Assembly (NCBI GenBank): GCA_947164965.1
Contig: CAMUYR010000020.1
Location: 1 to 55,546 of the forward strand
DNA: 55,546 bases
Direction of reading: 5' to 3'
Origin: an uncultured Prevotella sp.
GTDB taxonomy: Bacteria; Bacteroidota; Bacteroidia; Bacteroidales; Bacteroidaceae
The notes below the pieces were generated by a model. It ran no database searches, was not told where the DNA came from, and saw only the letters and a program-made list of their open reading frames with translations. Below are positions 46,983 through 55,469 of the stretch, piece by piece. The first letter of the stretch is position 1, and every line of letters begins with the position of its first letter. The translations under genes and the position numbers were made by a program.

Positions 46983-49190
46983 ATGACGGTAAGAGGAGCC
47001 ATACTTTCATTGCTATTAGTGTTAGCCTGTACAGCCTCGTTTGCGCAACAGGCGGGAACGGGTGCAAAAGGTAAGATAGCCGATTCAGACAGCTTGGCAG
47101 CATGGTACGAAAAAACGCTGCAACTAAGCGGCATAACGGTGACGGGTCGGGTGGCGGACAAAAAGGTGACGGTGGAGAAAACCAGCATCAATCCGTCGGC
47201 CTCGGTGACAGCGGCTACGGGATCGGTACTTGAAGTGCTACGCAGTTCATCGACAGTAACGGTGGACGGCAGCGGTCAGGTGTCGATACGCGGCAACGGC
47301 AATGTCCTGATACTGGTGGATGGCGTGCCAACCACGCTCGACGGACTGGGCAGCATTCCTGCAGCCAATGTACAGAGCATCGACATCGTGACCAGTCCTG
47401 ATGCGAAATACGACGCGGAGGGCACGGGCGGCATCATCAGCATCACTTCAAAGAAGCAGACACAGGAGGCTTTCACGGCGATGGCTTCGGCAAACTATGG
47501 GTTCAATAACTTCATGAATGGCAACGTGGCCATGAGCTATAACGTGGGACGCTGGGGCGTCAGGCTGAATTACAACGGAAGATACGAGAAAGACAAGATA
47601 GAAAGCGAACTTCATCGTCAGATTCTGCAAACGGGAAATACGCTCGACCAGTTGATTGATGCGGATAAGAAAACGACACTTCACAATATCGGACTGAACG
47701 TAAACTACAAACTGACGAAGCAGGATGTCTTGACGCTGGACGTGAAGGCAGGGTTCCCAAGGATGAATAACCTGCAGACAATGCATAACCACTACGTGAC
47801 GGCTGGCGTGGTGAGTGATAAGGTTCGTCAGACGGACATCACGTTTAATCGCGAGATGCTGGAGGGTTCGCTCACTTACAAGCACATCTTTGAGCCGAAT
47901 AAGCGCGAGGTCAGCACATCAGCATCATTGTCGGCCATCAACGGACATCGGCCTTCCTATTATTATGAAGCCAACAAGATGGTGCAGCGATCAGAATCGG
48001 GCGGCCATCCGCGCATTGCCACATGGCAACTCGACGACATGACCATGCTGGGCAAGGGTAAACTGGAGACAGGAGTCAAGATGACCTATCGGCAGAACAA
48101 CATCGACCACAAGATGTACGAGTGGAACGAAGCGACAGACACATGGCAGCTGTCCATACCGCTTAGCAACGACCTGCGTCACCGCGAGTATATCCCTGCT
48201 GCTTACGTTATGTATTCTTCGAAACTCTCGCAGCAGTTGACGTTGAAAGCCGGGTTGCGATTTGAGTACAGCCGCACGACGCTTCGTAACGACAAAGACC
48301 ACTTGGACGAGGCCAGCAACTGCTATTTCGTGGCTCCCAATCTGGTGCTGAACTATCGCATCAGCGACCCATGGCAGCTTTCCATCGGACTGTCGCGCCG
48401 CATTTCGCGACCCACCTATCCGCAGCTGAACCCCTACATCAACCTCATCGACAACAATACCTACGAGACGGGCAACATCCATCTGAAGCCGGAGAAGGCC
48501 AACAAGCTCGACATCGGCTACTCCTATGCGGGGCAGTCGCTGAAGGTGAACGGCAATGCCTACCTTAATTACACGCAGGACTACATCAATCAGATAGCCT
48601 ATATCGACCAGAACATTCTTGTGATGACCTACATTAACGGCGACCAGTATTTGAACACTGGCGTGGAGCATAACATCCGCTGGAGTGCCCAGCGGTGGCT
48701 CGGCGTGGACGTAGGCTGCAACGTATTCTATACAAAGTCGCGTGGCACCAGTCAAGGCGTGACGTTCCGTAACGATGGATGGACTTGCAACAACAATGCT
48801 ACGCTAAATTTCATGCCGATGAAGGGGATGACCATCCAGGCACAGTACTTCGTCACCACGCCGCAGTACTTCCCACAGTTTACCACTAAGACCATCCACT
48901 ATTGTAATCTCGGCATTCGCCAGCAGTTGCCCAAGAAGGGACTCACATTCTCAGCCCTCCTCACCGACGTATTCAACACCCGCCGCTGGGACATCTCGTC
49001 AGACAATCCCGTCTATACCCTTGTCAACAACAGCAAGAACCGCAGTCGCATCTTCTGGCTCGGCATCAGCTGGAATTTCCATTCCTACAAGCCCGTAGGT
49101 GGCACGAAGGGAGGGACCCAGAGACCCGGTGAGTCTCGGGGAGGGCACCAACAGGAGGAAGATAGAAGCGTAATCAAATTAGGAGAATAA
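46983..49190 (+). CDS. outer membrane beta-barrel protein with TonB plug (third paralogue)
   Basis: A 735-residue outer-membrane protein. Signal peptide (1 to about 21, cut near SFAQQ), then directly a plug domain (about 45-160: GSVLEVLRSSSTVTVDG, ILVDGVPTTLDGLG, IDIVTSPDAKYDAEGTGG) and a PF14905-like barrel. Unlike the 2-7 kb pair it lacks the carboxypeptidase-regulatory domain. The tail after LGISWNFHSYKP is Gly/Arg-rich. Substrate unknown; uxaA next door hints at sugar acids, weakly. Confidence 0.88.
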   Translation: MTVRGAILSLLLVLACTASFAQQAGTGAKGKIADSDSLAAWYEKTLQLSGITVTGRVADKKVTVEKTSINPSASVTAATGSVLEVLRSSSTVTVDGSGQVSIRGNGNVLILVDGVPTTLDGLGSIPAANVQSIDIVTSPDAKYDAEGTGGIISITSKKQTQEAFTAMASANYGFNNFMNGNVAMSYNVGRWGVRLNYNGRYEKDKIESELHRQILQTGNTLDQLIDADKKTTLHNIGLNVNYKLTKQDVLTLDVKAGFPRMNNLQTMHNHYVTAGVVSDKVRQTDITFNREMLEGSLTYKHIFEPNKREVSTSASLSAINGHRPSYYYEANKMVQRSESGGHPRIATWQLDDMTMLGKGKLETGVKMTYRQNNIDHKMYEWNEATDTWQLSIPLSNDLRHREYIPAAYVMYSSKLSQQLTLKAGLRFEYSRTTLRNDKDHLDEASNCYFVAPNLVLNYRISDPWQLSIGLSRRISRPTYPQLNPYINLIDNNTYETGNIHLKPEKANKLDIGYSYAGQSLKVNGNAYLNYTQDYINQIAYIDQNILVMTYINGDQYLNTGVEHNIRWSAQRWLGVDVGCNVFYTKSRGTSQGVTFRNDGWTCNNNATLNFMPMKGMTIQAQYFVTTPQYFPQFTTKTIHYCNLGIRQQLPKKGLTFSALLTDVFNTRRWDISSDNPVYTLVNNSKNRSRIFWLGISWNFHSYKPVGGTKGGTQRPGESRGGHQQEEDRSVIKLGE

Positions 49191-49212
49191 TAAACCGATA
49201 AAACAAAAGATC

Positions 49213-49296
49213 AATATATGGTTAACTACGGACGTGATTGATGACACGTTTGCGGTCAATGTCCGTGGAAGTATTCTGATGACAAGGGAGATGAAT
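49213..49296 (+). pseudogene. short-chain dehydrogenase remnant
   Basis: A 28-codon stretch reads TTDVIDDTFAVNVRGSILMT plus REM, matching the NVRG region of SDR enzymes. There is no start, nucleotide-binding TGxxxGIG or YxxxK motif nearby. It sits between the barrel gene and yaaA, 20 nt after the barrel stop. Confidence 0.45.
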
Positions 49297-49314
49297 ACCT
49301 TTCTCATACAACTT

Positions 49315-50112
49315 TTATTTTATAAAATGCGGATAATCGGGCTCCCCAATCTTCGGCTCGTATGAAAAGCCTTCATAACTGAATGCGCAGAGATCTTCAG
49401 GCTTGTCAATGCGGTTCTCAATGATGAATCTGGTCATGGCACCACGGCATGTCTTTGCCCAAACAGCCTGCATCTTCAGGTCGTTACCCTTTCGGACATA
49501 GAACAAAGGCTGAACGATCCGTACTTCCCTGCGGACGCGCTGCCAGTCGAACAGGTGCTGGTATTCCTCTGTAGCAAGATGAATCAATACGCCGTCATCG
49601 GACTTCACGGCATCAATCAGGATGTCTGTCAGACGCCTCTTCCAAAAAGCGAACATATTCTGACCCTCTCCGCTCGGCAGTTCTACATAGCCCTCCATCC
49701 GATACGGGAGAATAGCATCCAAAGGCCGGAGCAGACCATAGAGAAATGAAGTAATCCACAACTTCCCTTGCGCAACATCGAGGTCATCGACCGTCAGCGT
49801 CTCAGCCTTCAAATGTTTGTAAGCCTGGCCGTGATAGGCAAGAATTGCTGGCAGCTTCGCGGCATCATCGAAGAAGCGCATATAGCGCAACCTGTTCTGA
49901 GCGGCAATCTGCTGGCTACAGCCCAGCATTTCGGCTATCGTCTCAGCTGAATATTGAACCATGTCCCTCGCAAAACAATCTGCCTCATTCTGGAAACGAG
50001 GTGATGACAGGCTAATGTCGGGGGATGACTTTACCTTCTTGCTCTGGCAAGCGTCTCCTTTCGTCGCCGAGCGGTCATTCATTATCTTTGCGGAAGCGAG
50101 TATTATCTGCAT
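49315..50112 (-). CDS. yaaA: YaaA/UPF0246 peroxide stress protein
   Basis: A 265-residue protein of the YaaA family, which lowers free iron and limits oxidative DNA damage. Family features include IILASAKIMN at the start, AILAYHGQAYKHLKAET (about 90-106), SFLYGLLRPLDAILPYRMEG (about 122-141), LIHLATEEYQHLFDW and the final FSYEGFSYEPK. It follows the MBL gene by 1 nt. Confidence 0.93.
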   Translation of the reverse strand: MQIILASAKIMNDRSATKGDACQSKKVKSSPDISLSSPRFQNEADCFARDMVQYSAETIAEMLGCSQQIAAQNRLRYMRFFDDAAKLPAILAYHGQAYKHLKAETLTVDDLDVAQGKLWITSFLYGLLRPLDAILPYRMEGYVELPSGEGQNMFAFWKRRLTDILIDAVKSDDGVLIHLATEEYQHLFDWQRVRREVRIVQPLFYVRKGNDLKMQAVWAKTCRGAMTRFIIENRIDKPEDLCAFSYEGFSYEPKIGEPDYPHFIK

Positions 50113-50113
50113 A

Positions 50114-50905
50114 TCATTTTATTATAGTTCCAGATCTGAAGGTCTGTAGTTGTTCTCCCATCACACTCTTCATCACATCATGCACATTATCACCTGTGCA
50201 ATGGCTTGTATAGAACCGTGTCGTTGGATATTGTTCTTTCAGTCTTTCTGCCAGTTCCTGTAGTTCTTCTTCCGATTCCTGACCATCGAGTAAGTGAAAA
50301 CCACCTACTACAAAATTTACAGGATAAGGGCAAGCAGCAAGAATATTCTCCAGTCCACTATGAGCGCAGCCCGTGAACAAGAGACCATCAGTATATAAAG
50401 CAAGTTCGTGACGGAAATCATCTTGTACATATTCACCATTGGCATCCTGCACGAAAAGGTTCTGATTTCCCTTGGGCATCGGATGATTTTGAGGGATATG
50501 GGCAATCACATGGATGCCATCATCTATCTCGCAGGTCTGGCTTACCATAATGAGCCTGTCATCGTCTATCTCTGGCCACTCCGTAGTAATGCTATGCAGA
50601 TTCCCTCGTTTGGAGTAGAACTTTCCGCTCATTGCATCAGGCGATACGATGACCTTAGCCTGTCGATTATGCCCCAAGAAATATTGTAGCCCTCCAGCAT
50701 GGTCGCTGTGTCCATGAGAAATGAAAACATAGTCAACGCTACGGAGGTTTATCCCCAGTTTCTCAGCATTGCGGATAAAAACATCACTGGCCCCAGTATC
50801 CAGCAAGATCCTGTGCCTGTCTGTCTCTAACAGGATAGACAAGCCATGCTCCGTCTGGAGCTGGCTATCGCAACTCCTATTATCTGATAATACAGTCCAC
50901 TTCAT
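50114..50905 (-). CDS. metallo-beta-lactamase fold hydrolase
   Basis: A 263-residue MBL-fold protein with the HGHSDHAGG metal motif (about residues 64-72), LLDTGASDVF, and late GCAHSG (about 178) and GGFH motifs. This arrangement is that of the 7,8-dihydropterin-6-methyl-4-(beta-D-ribofuranosyl)aminobenzene 5'-phosphate synthase-like group. Role unknown. It is 1 nt before yaaA and probably co-transcribed. Confidence 0.87.
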   Translation of the reverse strand: MKWTVLSDNRSCDSQLQTEHGLSILLETDRHRILLDTGASDVFIRNAEKLGINLRSVDYVFISHGHSDHAGGLQYFLGHNRQAKVIVSPDAMSGKFYSKRGNLHSITTEWPEIDDDRLIMVSQTCEIDDGIHVIAHIPQNHPMPKGNQNLFVQDANGEYVQDDFRHELALYTDGLLFTGCAHSGLENILAACPYPVNFVVGGFHLLDGQESEEELQELAERLKEQYPTTRFYTSHCTGDNVHDVMKSVMGEQLQTFRSGTIIK

Positions 50906-50929
50906 TTGCTGAACGAAATTCTGTTTATA

Positions 50930-51124
50930 CTAAACAATAAAACCGACTTTGTCCTTATCTGTAATTTCTCTTATGACACGACAGGGATTACCTGCTGCCA
51001 GTACTCCTGACGGGATATCATGTGATACGACGCTTCCAGCGCCGATGACACTATCGTCACCTATGGTAACGCCACTAAGAATAGTGCTACCACCGCCTAT
51101 CCAAACTCGGTTGCCTACTGTAGT
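50930..51124 (-). pseudogene. maltose O-acetyltransferase-like C-terminal fragment
   Basis: About 64 codons encode the left-handed beta-helix end of a sugar O-acetyltransferase (GNRVWIGGGSTILSGVTIGD, VIGAGSVVSHDIPSGVLAAG, NPCRVIREI). The N-terminal two-thirds are absent. The sequence is joined out of frame to an acyl-ACP thioesterase fragment. Confidence 0.8.
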
Positions 51125-51323
51125 CAGGTACACGGATAATCTCAACCTGGCGTGTTGCCAAGAGCTGCGCCATGTTCTGCTGCAGGAAGTAGTCCTTGAC
51201 TTCCGGCTCGCTGTCGATCCACATCTCTGAGCAGTCCTGCATCATCTGGAGAGCGGAATAGAGCTTCAGTTTCCCTTCGCTGTCGCAGGTGCTTGTTGTT
51301 ACCTTATATGTTAAGCTGTACAT
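51122..51323 (-). pseudogene. acyl-ACP thioesterase N-terminal fragment
   Basis: About 67 codons from ATG 51323 (MYSLTYKVTTSTCDSEGKLK, LQMMQDCSEMWIDSEPE, ATRQVEIIRVPDY) match the first hotdog of a Bacteroidales acyl-ACP thioesterase. At about 51122 the frame enters the acetyltransferase fragment and soon stops. The rest of the gene is gone. Confidence 0.75.
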
Positions 51324-51328
51324 AATTT

Positions 51329-51850
51329 CTATTTCAAATACTCATCATCTCTTACCAGTACCTTCTCAATCTTACCGACATACATCGTATGGAAGTCACG
51401 CTGGGGATAATTCTCGTCGATGGTTTCTTGATAGAGAAATCCACTTTCCTGCAGTTCAGATTGATATAGCTTCTTGCAAACCAATACCAGCTTGGCTTCC
51501 TCGAAATAGACGGTATTGTCGGCATAGACAGGCGTGAGGCCTGCCTTGCCAATCTTGTCCTCGTCGCGGCCAGACACACTGCCGAGGTAAGCCATCTGCT
51601 TCTTGAACGACTTATCCATGACGCAAAGGGAAAAGTAGCCCTCTTCGTCTACAAACTCCTTCGTGTAGCGTGAAGGACGCAGATAAATCACCGCCGTCGG
51701 GTCATTGTGTCCCCACAGGCATCCAAGGTGCCCCCAAGATGCTGTCATGGTGTTACAACTCGCTTCATCACCTGCCGTCACAAGCATCCATTCGCCACCA
51801 ATCAGGTTGAACGGATTGAACTTCATGTCCTTGTAATTAATCTCTTTCAT
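51329..51850 (-). CDS. flavin reductase-like protein
   Basis: A 173-residue FMN-binding split-barrel protein. The start FNPFNLIGGEWMLVTAGDEASCNTM is typical, with ASWGHLGCLWGHNDPTAVIY (about 37-56), YFSLCVMDK and the GKIEKVLV end. It probably reduces flavin with NAD(P)H or acts as a flavoredoxin. It lies 5 nt above the thioesterase fragment and 14 nt after a small gene. Confidence 0.88.
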   Translation of the reverse strand: MKEINYKDMKFNPFNLIGGEWMLVTAGDEASCNTMTASWGHLGCLWGHNDPTAVIYLRPSRYTKEFVDEEGYFSLCVMDKSFKKQMAYLGSVSGRDEDKIGKAGLTPVYADNTVYFEEAKLVLVCKKLYQSELQESGFLYQETIDENYPQRDFHTMYVGKIEKVLVRDDEYLK

Positions 51851-51864
51851 TTCAATTCATCTGT

Positions 51865-52110
51865 TTATAGCATCTTTTCAAGTATCTCCACTGCCTTGGT
51901 GATGTCCTCCTGAAACCGCTTGTGGTCACGGAGAAAGTCGGCCCTACCACCACTGATGGCATCATACAGTTCCTGGCTCATGTCATTGGCATAGTCAGAA
52001 ATGGCCAACTCTATGTCATCCTTCTGCCAGTCGAGCGTGGAATGAACATAGATGCGCTGCTTCTGATGCAGGAAACTGTAGGCGGTCTCGATACTATCTT
52101 TTGTTATCAT
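51865..52110 (-). CDS. small protein of unknown function
   Basis: An 81-residue acidic, helix-rich protein (YVHSTLDWQKDDIELAISDY, DMSQELYDAISGGRADFLRD). I do not recognise the family. Its ATG overlaps the DUF4250 stop by 4 nt, so translation is coupled. Confidence 0.7.
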   Translation of the reverse strand: MITKDSIETAYSFLHQKQRIYVHSTLDWQKDDIELAISDYANDMSQELYDAISGGRADFLRDHKRFQEDITKAVEILEKML

Positions 52111-52316
52111 CTTGTTACTGAGTCATATCCTATCGGGCGGAACTGCTTCTGCTTCTCGCTGTACACGAATCCGTAACCGAACAGGTAATTCTTTATCTCT
52201 TTCGGCTCTGTGCCGAAGTTATAGCACAACGATTCCAGGGTGTCAAACTCTTCGTCTCTCAGAAGCATGTTGACGCTCGAAACCAGTATGGCAGGATCTT
52301 TCGGCAGGTAGTCCAT
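52107..52316 (-). CDS. DUF4250 protein
   Basis: A 69-residue protein starting MDYLPKDPAILVSSVNMLLR at 52316, which is the DUF4250 signature, and ending near FGYGFVYSEKQKQFRPIGYD. Function unknown. The promoter is TACCTTTGC on the minus strand at 52419-52427. An earlier in-frame start exists but lacks family sequence. Confidence 0.88.
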   Translation of the reverse strand: MDYLPKDPAILVSSVNMLLRDEEFDTLESLCYNFGTEPKEIKNYLFGYGFVYSEKQKQFRPIGYDSVTR

Positions 52317-52418
52317 ATCACAAATCTTATTAAATCGAAGGGCAAGGACGGTGCAAACCGAATGCAATAGAGCTTGCTCTAATTGCTGAGGTGCAGCCCG
52401 TTCTCGCAAAATTTCTTT

Positions 52419-52458
52419 GCAAAGGTACTCATTTTCTCTTTATTATTCGTATCTTTGC
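52419..52458. promoter_or_regulatory. divergent promoters of DUF4250 and PPC genes
   Basis: TACCTTTGC on the minus strand (52419-52427) and TATCTTTGC on the + strand (52450-52458), 22 bp apart. Confidence 0.6.
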
Positions 52459-52481
52459 ATCCAACTTTACAAATTATTAAG

Positions 52482-52919
52482 ATGGAATACAGAAAGATAG
52501 GCGATAACTACTATATTCGTATGGATCGAGGTGACGAGATTATCAGTAACCTCCTCGAAATCTGCGAAAAGGAATCCATACCGTCAGCCGTTTTCTCTGG
52601 GATAGGTGGCTGTCAGAGTGCAGAGCTGCAGGTGTTCATTCCTGCAACTGGCAGTTTTGAGACTGAACGGTTAGAGGGGATGTTGGAGCTTGTATCAATC
52701 AACGGCAATGTGGTAAGAGACGATAACGGCAAACTCTTCCATCATACACATGCCCTGTTCTCTTTCAAGAAAGATGGTCAGCATGGAATGGCGGGAGGAC
52801 ATCTGAAAGCCACAACTGTTCTATATACTGCCGAAATTGAACTGCGTCCAACTATCGGCGGTGCTATAGGTAGGAAGTTTGACCCTGAGACTGGCACAGG
52901 ATTTTGGGATTTCAAATAA
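52482..52919 (+). CDS. PPC/DUF296 domain protein
   Basis: A 145-residue PPC-domain protein (MEYRKIGDNYYIRMDRGDEI, AVFSGIGGCQSAEL, HHTHALFSFKKDGQ with metal-like HxH, GGHLKATTVLYTAEI). Bacterial members form trimers of uncertain role; plant relatives carry AT-hooks, absent here. ATG 52482 follows a clear -7 element. The stop is 5 nt before tauE. Confidence 0.88.
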   Translation: MEYRKIGDNYYIRMDRGDEIISNLLEICEKESIPSAVFSGIGGCQSAELQVFIPATGSFETERLEGMLELVSINGNVVRDDNGKLFHHTHALFSFKKDGQHGMAGGHLKATTVLYTAEIELRPTIGGAIGRKFDPETGTGFWDFK

Positions 52920-52924
52920 AACGA

Positions 52925-53683
52925 ATGATAGATTTTACCCCATACATGCAGAGCACATGGTCATGGACAATTCTGTTCGTGATGGCTCTCTTTGTGGGAA
53001 TGTCAAAGACTGGCGTTCAGGGGCTGACCATCCTGACGGTACCGCTCCTTGCCATGACCTTTGGAGCCAAGCCGTCCACAGGACTCATGCTACCTGTTCT
53101 TTGCTTTGCAGACCTCATCGGTGTCAGCTACTACCGCAGAAAGGCAGAATGGCGATACATCATCCGTCTGCTGCCTACGGCCATCGCAGGATTCTTTCTT
53201 GCCATTTGGGTGGACCACCTGATTCCTGCCACAGAGTTCAAGCACCTGATGGGAGCCTGTCTGGCACTTGTGCTTGTAGTGATGCTCTGGAGTCAGTGGA
53301 GGGGTAAGGAGAATATGCTCATGAGCCACTGGTGGTACAGCCCGTTGTTCGGGCTTCTTGGTGGTTTCACTACGATGATTGGCAATGCTGCAGGGCCGGT
53401 GATGGCCATCTACTTGCTGTCCATCCGCATGCCCAAGTTGGCTTTTGTGGGAACAAATGCCTGGTTCTTCCTCTGTGTGAACTACCTCAAACTGCCCCTT
53501 CAGATATTCGCCTGGCATAACATCAATCTCACCACATTGGCCATCGATGCCTGTGCCATACCTTTTGTTCTGATAGGTGCATTTCTGGGCATTCATTTGG
53601 TGAAATTCCTGCCAGAGCGTGAATTCCGCATTTTCACTACCGCAGTCACCATCTTGAGTGTACTCATCATGATTCTAACATAA
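52925..53683 (+). CDS. TauE/SafE family sulfite or anion exporter
   Basis: A 252-residue membrane protein with about eight helices. The family signature MSKTGVQGLTILTVPLLAMTFGAK (N-terminal) and GLLGGFTTMIGNAAGPVMAI (C-terminal repeat) are both present, giving the two pseudo-symmetric halves. The transported anion is unknown. ATG 52925 (MIDFTPYMQ) is preferred over an in-frame TTG inside the PPC gene. Confidence 0.9.
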   Translation: MIDFTPYMQSTWSWTILFVMALFVGMSKTGVQGLTILTVPLLAMTFGAKPSTGLMLPVLCFADLIGVSYYRRKAEWRYIIRLLPTAIAGFFLAIWVDHLIPATEFKHLMGACLALVLVVMLWSQWRGKENMLMSHWWYSPLFGLLGGFTTMIGNAAGPVMAIYLLSIRMPKLAFVGTNAWFFLCVNYLKLPLQIFAWHNINLTTLAIDACAIPFVLIGAFLGIHLVKFLPEREFRIFTTAVTILSVLIMILT

Positions 53684-53708
53684 AAGAATAAAACAATCGA
53701 TTGAAGAT

Positions 53709-54206
53709 ATGAAATTATTAGATTTAGTAAAGCAGAGATATAGCTGTAGGAGCTATCAGGAGAAGAGTGTGGAACAGGAGAAACTGGACTACGTGATGGA
53801 GTGTGTCCGCTTTGCCCCGTCTGCTGTCAACAAGCAGCCGTGGATGTTCCGCATAGTCAAGGACGAGGCCGACAAGGCCAAGTTGCAGGAATGCTATAAC
53901 CGCGAGTGGTTTGCGACGGCTCCGATGTACATCATCTGTAGCATCTTGCACGACGAGGAGTGGGTACGCTCGGACGGCAAGCATCATGGCGACATCGACA
54001 TTGCCATTGCCGTTGAACATCTGTGCCTGGCTGCAACGGAGCAGGGCCTCGCCACTTGTTGGGTATGCAACTTCGATGCCGAGAAGTGCAAACAGTTCTT
54101 TGGTATTACCGACAACGAAGAGCCTGCCGTGCTGATACCCATCGGTTATGCAGCTGATGAACTGAAAGAAAAGAAACGCAAGGAGATTGAGGAAATCTGC
54201 AAGTAA
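53709..54206 (+). CDS. nitroreductase family protein
   Basis: A 165-residue FMN-dependent nitroreductase-like enzyme with KQRYSCRSYQEKSVEQEKL (about 8-26), the FMN-contacting APSAVNKQPWMF (about 37-48) and a HLCLAATEQGLATCWV segment (about 104-119). The length is near the short family form. Its stop is followed after 1 nt by the deleted FKBP copy. Confidence 0.88.
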   Translation: MKLLDLVKQRYSCRSYQEKSVEQEKLDYVMECVRFAPSAVNKQPWMFRIVKDEADKAKLQECYNREWFATAPMYIICSILHDEEWVRSDGKHHGDIDIAIAVEHLCLAATEQGLATCWVCNFDAEKCKQFFGITDNEEPAVLIPIGYAADELKEKKRKEIEEICK

Positions 54207-54207
54207 C

Positions 54208-54348
54208 ATGGCAAAACGAGAATACATACAGGCCAACAAGGATTGGTTGGAGGTGAAAGCCAAGGAGGAAGGCGTAAAGGCACTTCCTAAGGGCATCCCC
54301 GGTGGCTCGACTCTTATCTTTGAAATTGAACTCTTAGGCATCGCATGA
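54208..54348 (+). pseudogene. FKBP copy with in-frame internal deletion (46 codons)
   Basis: MAKREYIQANKDWLEVKAKE and on to KALPKGI match residues 1-30 of the FKBP at 45046; after this the frame jumps to PGGSTLIFEIELLGIA, the last 16 residues. The missing roughly 86 residues contain the whole active site. The junction falls at GGyATC, present at both ends of the deleted part in the intact gene. The frame is preserved, so a 46-residue peptide may be made. Confidence 0.8.
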
Positions 54349-54384
54349 CACTCTGTGAACTTTCCACAGATGGCTTCAGCGATC

Positions 54385-54545
54385 ATGCACGCTACATACG
54401 CGTCACACCGAAACTCAGTAATACGCACACCGAAACTCAACCGAAACTTAGTGGGAGCTACATAGGAGCTACATACTACCTATAACGGACCCCATGCTAC
54501 CCACGACAGACCACCATACTACCCACGACGGTACAACGATAAAGG
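54385..54545. repeat. degenerate 11-nt tandem repeat, locus 4
   Basis: About 14 units with strict 11-nt phase: ACCGAAACTCA at 54407 and 54429, ACCGAAACTTA at 54440, then GTGGGAGCTAC, ATAGGAGCTAC, ATACTACCTAT, and CTACCCACGAC at 54497 and 54519. It occupies nearly all of the 233-bp gap and ends 36 nt before the next ATG. Confidence 0.8.
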
Positions 54546-54581
54546 TCAAAAGAAACAACATAGAACGACAAAACAACGATT

Positions 54582-55379
54582 ATGGCAGAAATAACAGGAG
54601 GTATATTAAAGAACGTGGAAGGTCACTTGGACGACATGACCATCTACAAGCGAGGCGGGAAGACATTCATGCGCCCAACACATATCCGGCAGCCACGGAG
54701 ACTCTCGCGCAAGCAACTGGCTTTGCGCGAGCAGATTGCTCACAACAATGTTCTGTGGCGCAAGCTCAAGGCCACACGCCACACCTACTTTGAGGGTGGC
54801 GTGGACGCCTACCGCCGCTTCATGTCGGTCAATACACTCTCGCCTACGGTCTATCTCACCAAAAATCAGCTAAGTAACAATATCTCGCTACTCCTGCCCA
54901 AAATGGCCGTAAGTAGCGGACCAGCGCACCCCATCGAGTATCAACTTGGTGAGGTGGACAATCAACCTGCATTGCTGACCGACCTTACGCCCAAGGACAT
55001 CTGTAAGGGCGAGTATCTGCTATACGTTCTACGACAGGAGGTCATGCACTGGCAAAACGGAGAAGAGTACGCACAAGTACATATTTCCGTCATCCCCATC
55101 ATGCCCGACCAAGACATCGAGATTCTCCACTTCGGCATTGTCCGTCTCATCAATGTCCCCTCTACCCTCCTTTCGCCTTATATCAGCAAGTACGGCAGCC
55201 TCGCCCTCGCAGGCGACCAATTTGCCGACCCCATGTTCGGCTTTGCCCTCGTCCGCATTCAGGACAATCATGTATCGTCCCAGCGCATTGTCACCCGCTG
55301 CACCTACTACGAGCGCTACACTACCGAGGAAGCACTCCAAGCCGCTGCTAAGAGCTACAAAGGGTTGACAGGGGAATAG
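54582..55379 (+). CDS. hypothetical protein, DUF6266-like N-terminus
   Basis: A 265-residue soluble protein. The N-terminus (GGILKNVEGHLDDMTIYKRG, then RQPRRLSRKQLALREQIAHN) resembles the start of DUF6266-type Bacteroidetes proteins, where a small beta motif precedes a basic helix. The C-terminal part is beta-rich (VHISVIPIMPDQDIEILHFG). No signal peptide. Its upstream region is filled by an 11-nt repeat. Function unknown and the family match is tentative. Confidence 0.65.
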   Translation: MAEITGGILKNVEGHLDDMTIYKRGGKTFMRPTHIRQPRRLSRKQLALREQIAHNNVLWRKLKATRHTYFEGGVDAYRRFMSVNTLSPTVYLTKNQLSNNISLLLPKMAVSSGPAHPIEYQLGEVDNQPALLTDLTPKDICKGEYLLYVLRQEVMHWQNGEEYAQVHISVIPIMPDQDIEILHFGIVRLINVPSTLLSPYISKYGSLALAGDQFADPMFGFALVRIQDNHVSSQRIVTRCTYYERYTTEEALQAAAKSYKGLTGE

Positions 55380-55416
55380 TCACAATAGCGACAAATGACA
55401 TATTGATAAAAATATT

Positions 55417-55445
55417 GAGCGCAGCTCCGAAAGGGAACTGCGCTC
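55417..55445 (-). terminator. terminator hairpin between converging gene ends
   Basis: GAGCGCAG pairs with CTGCGCTC (55417-55424 with 55438-55445), with TCC/GGA inside. On the minus strand it is followed by a T-rich run. Confidence 0.7.
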
Positions 55446-55469
55446 GCTTTATATTCAGAGTATTTCTGT

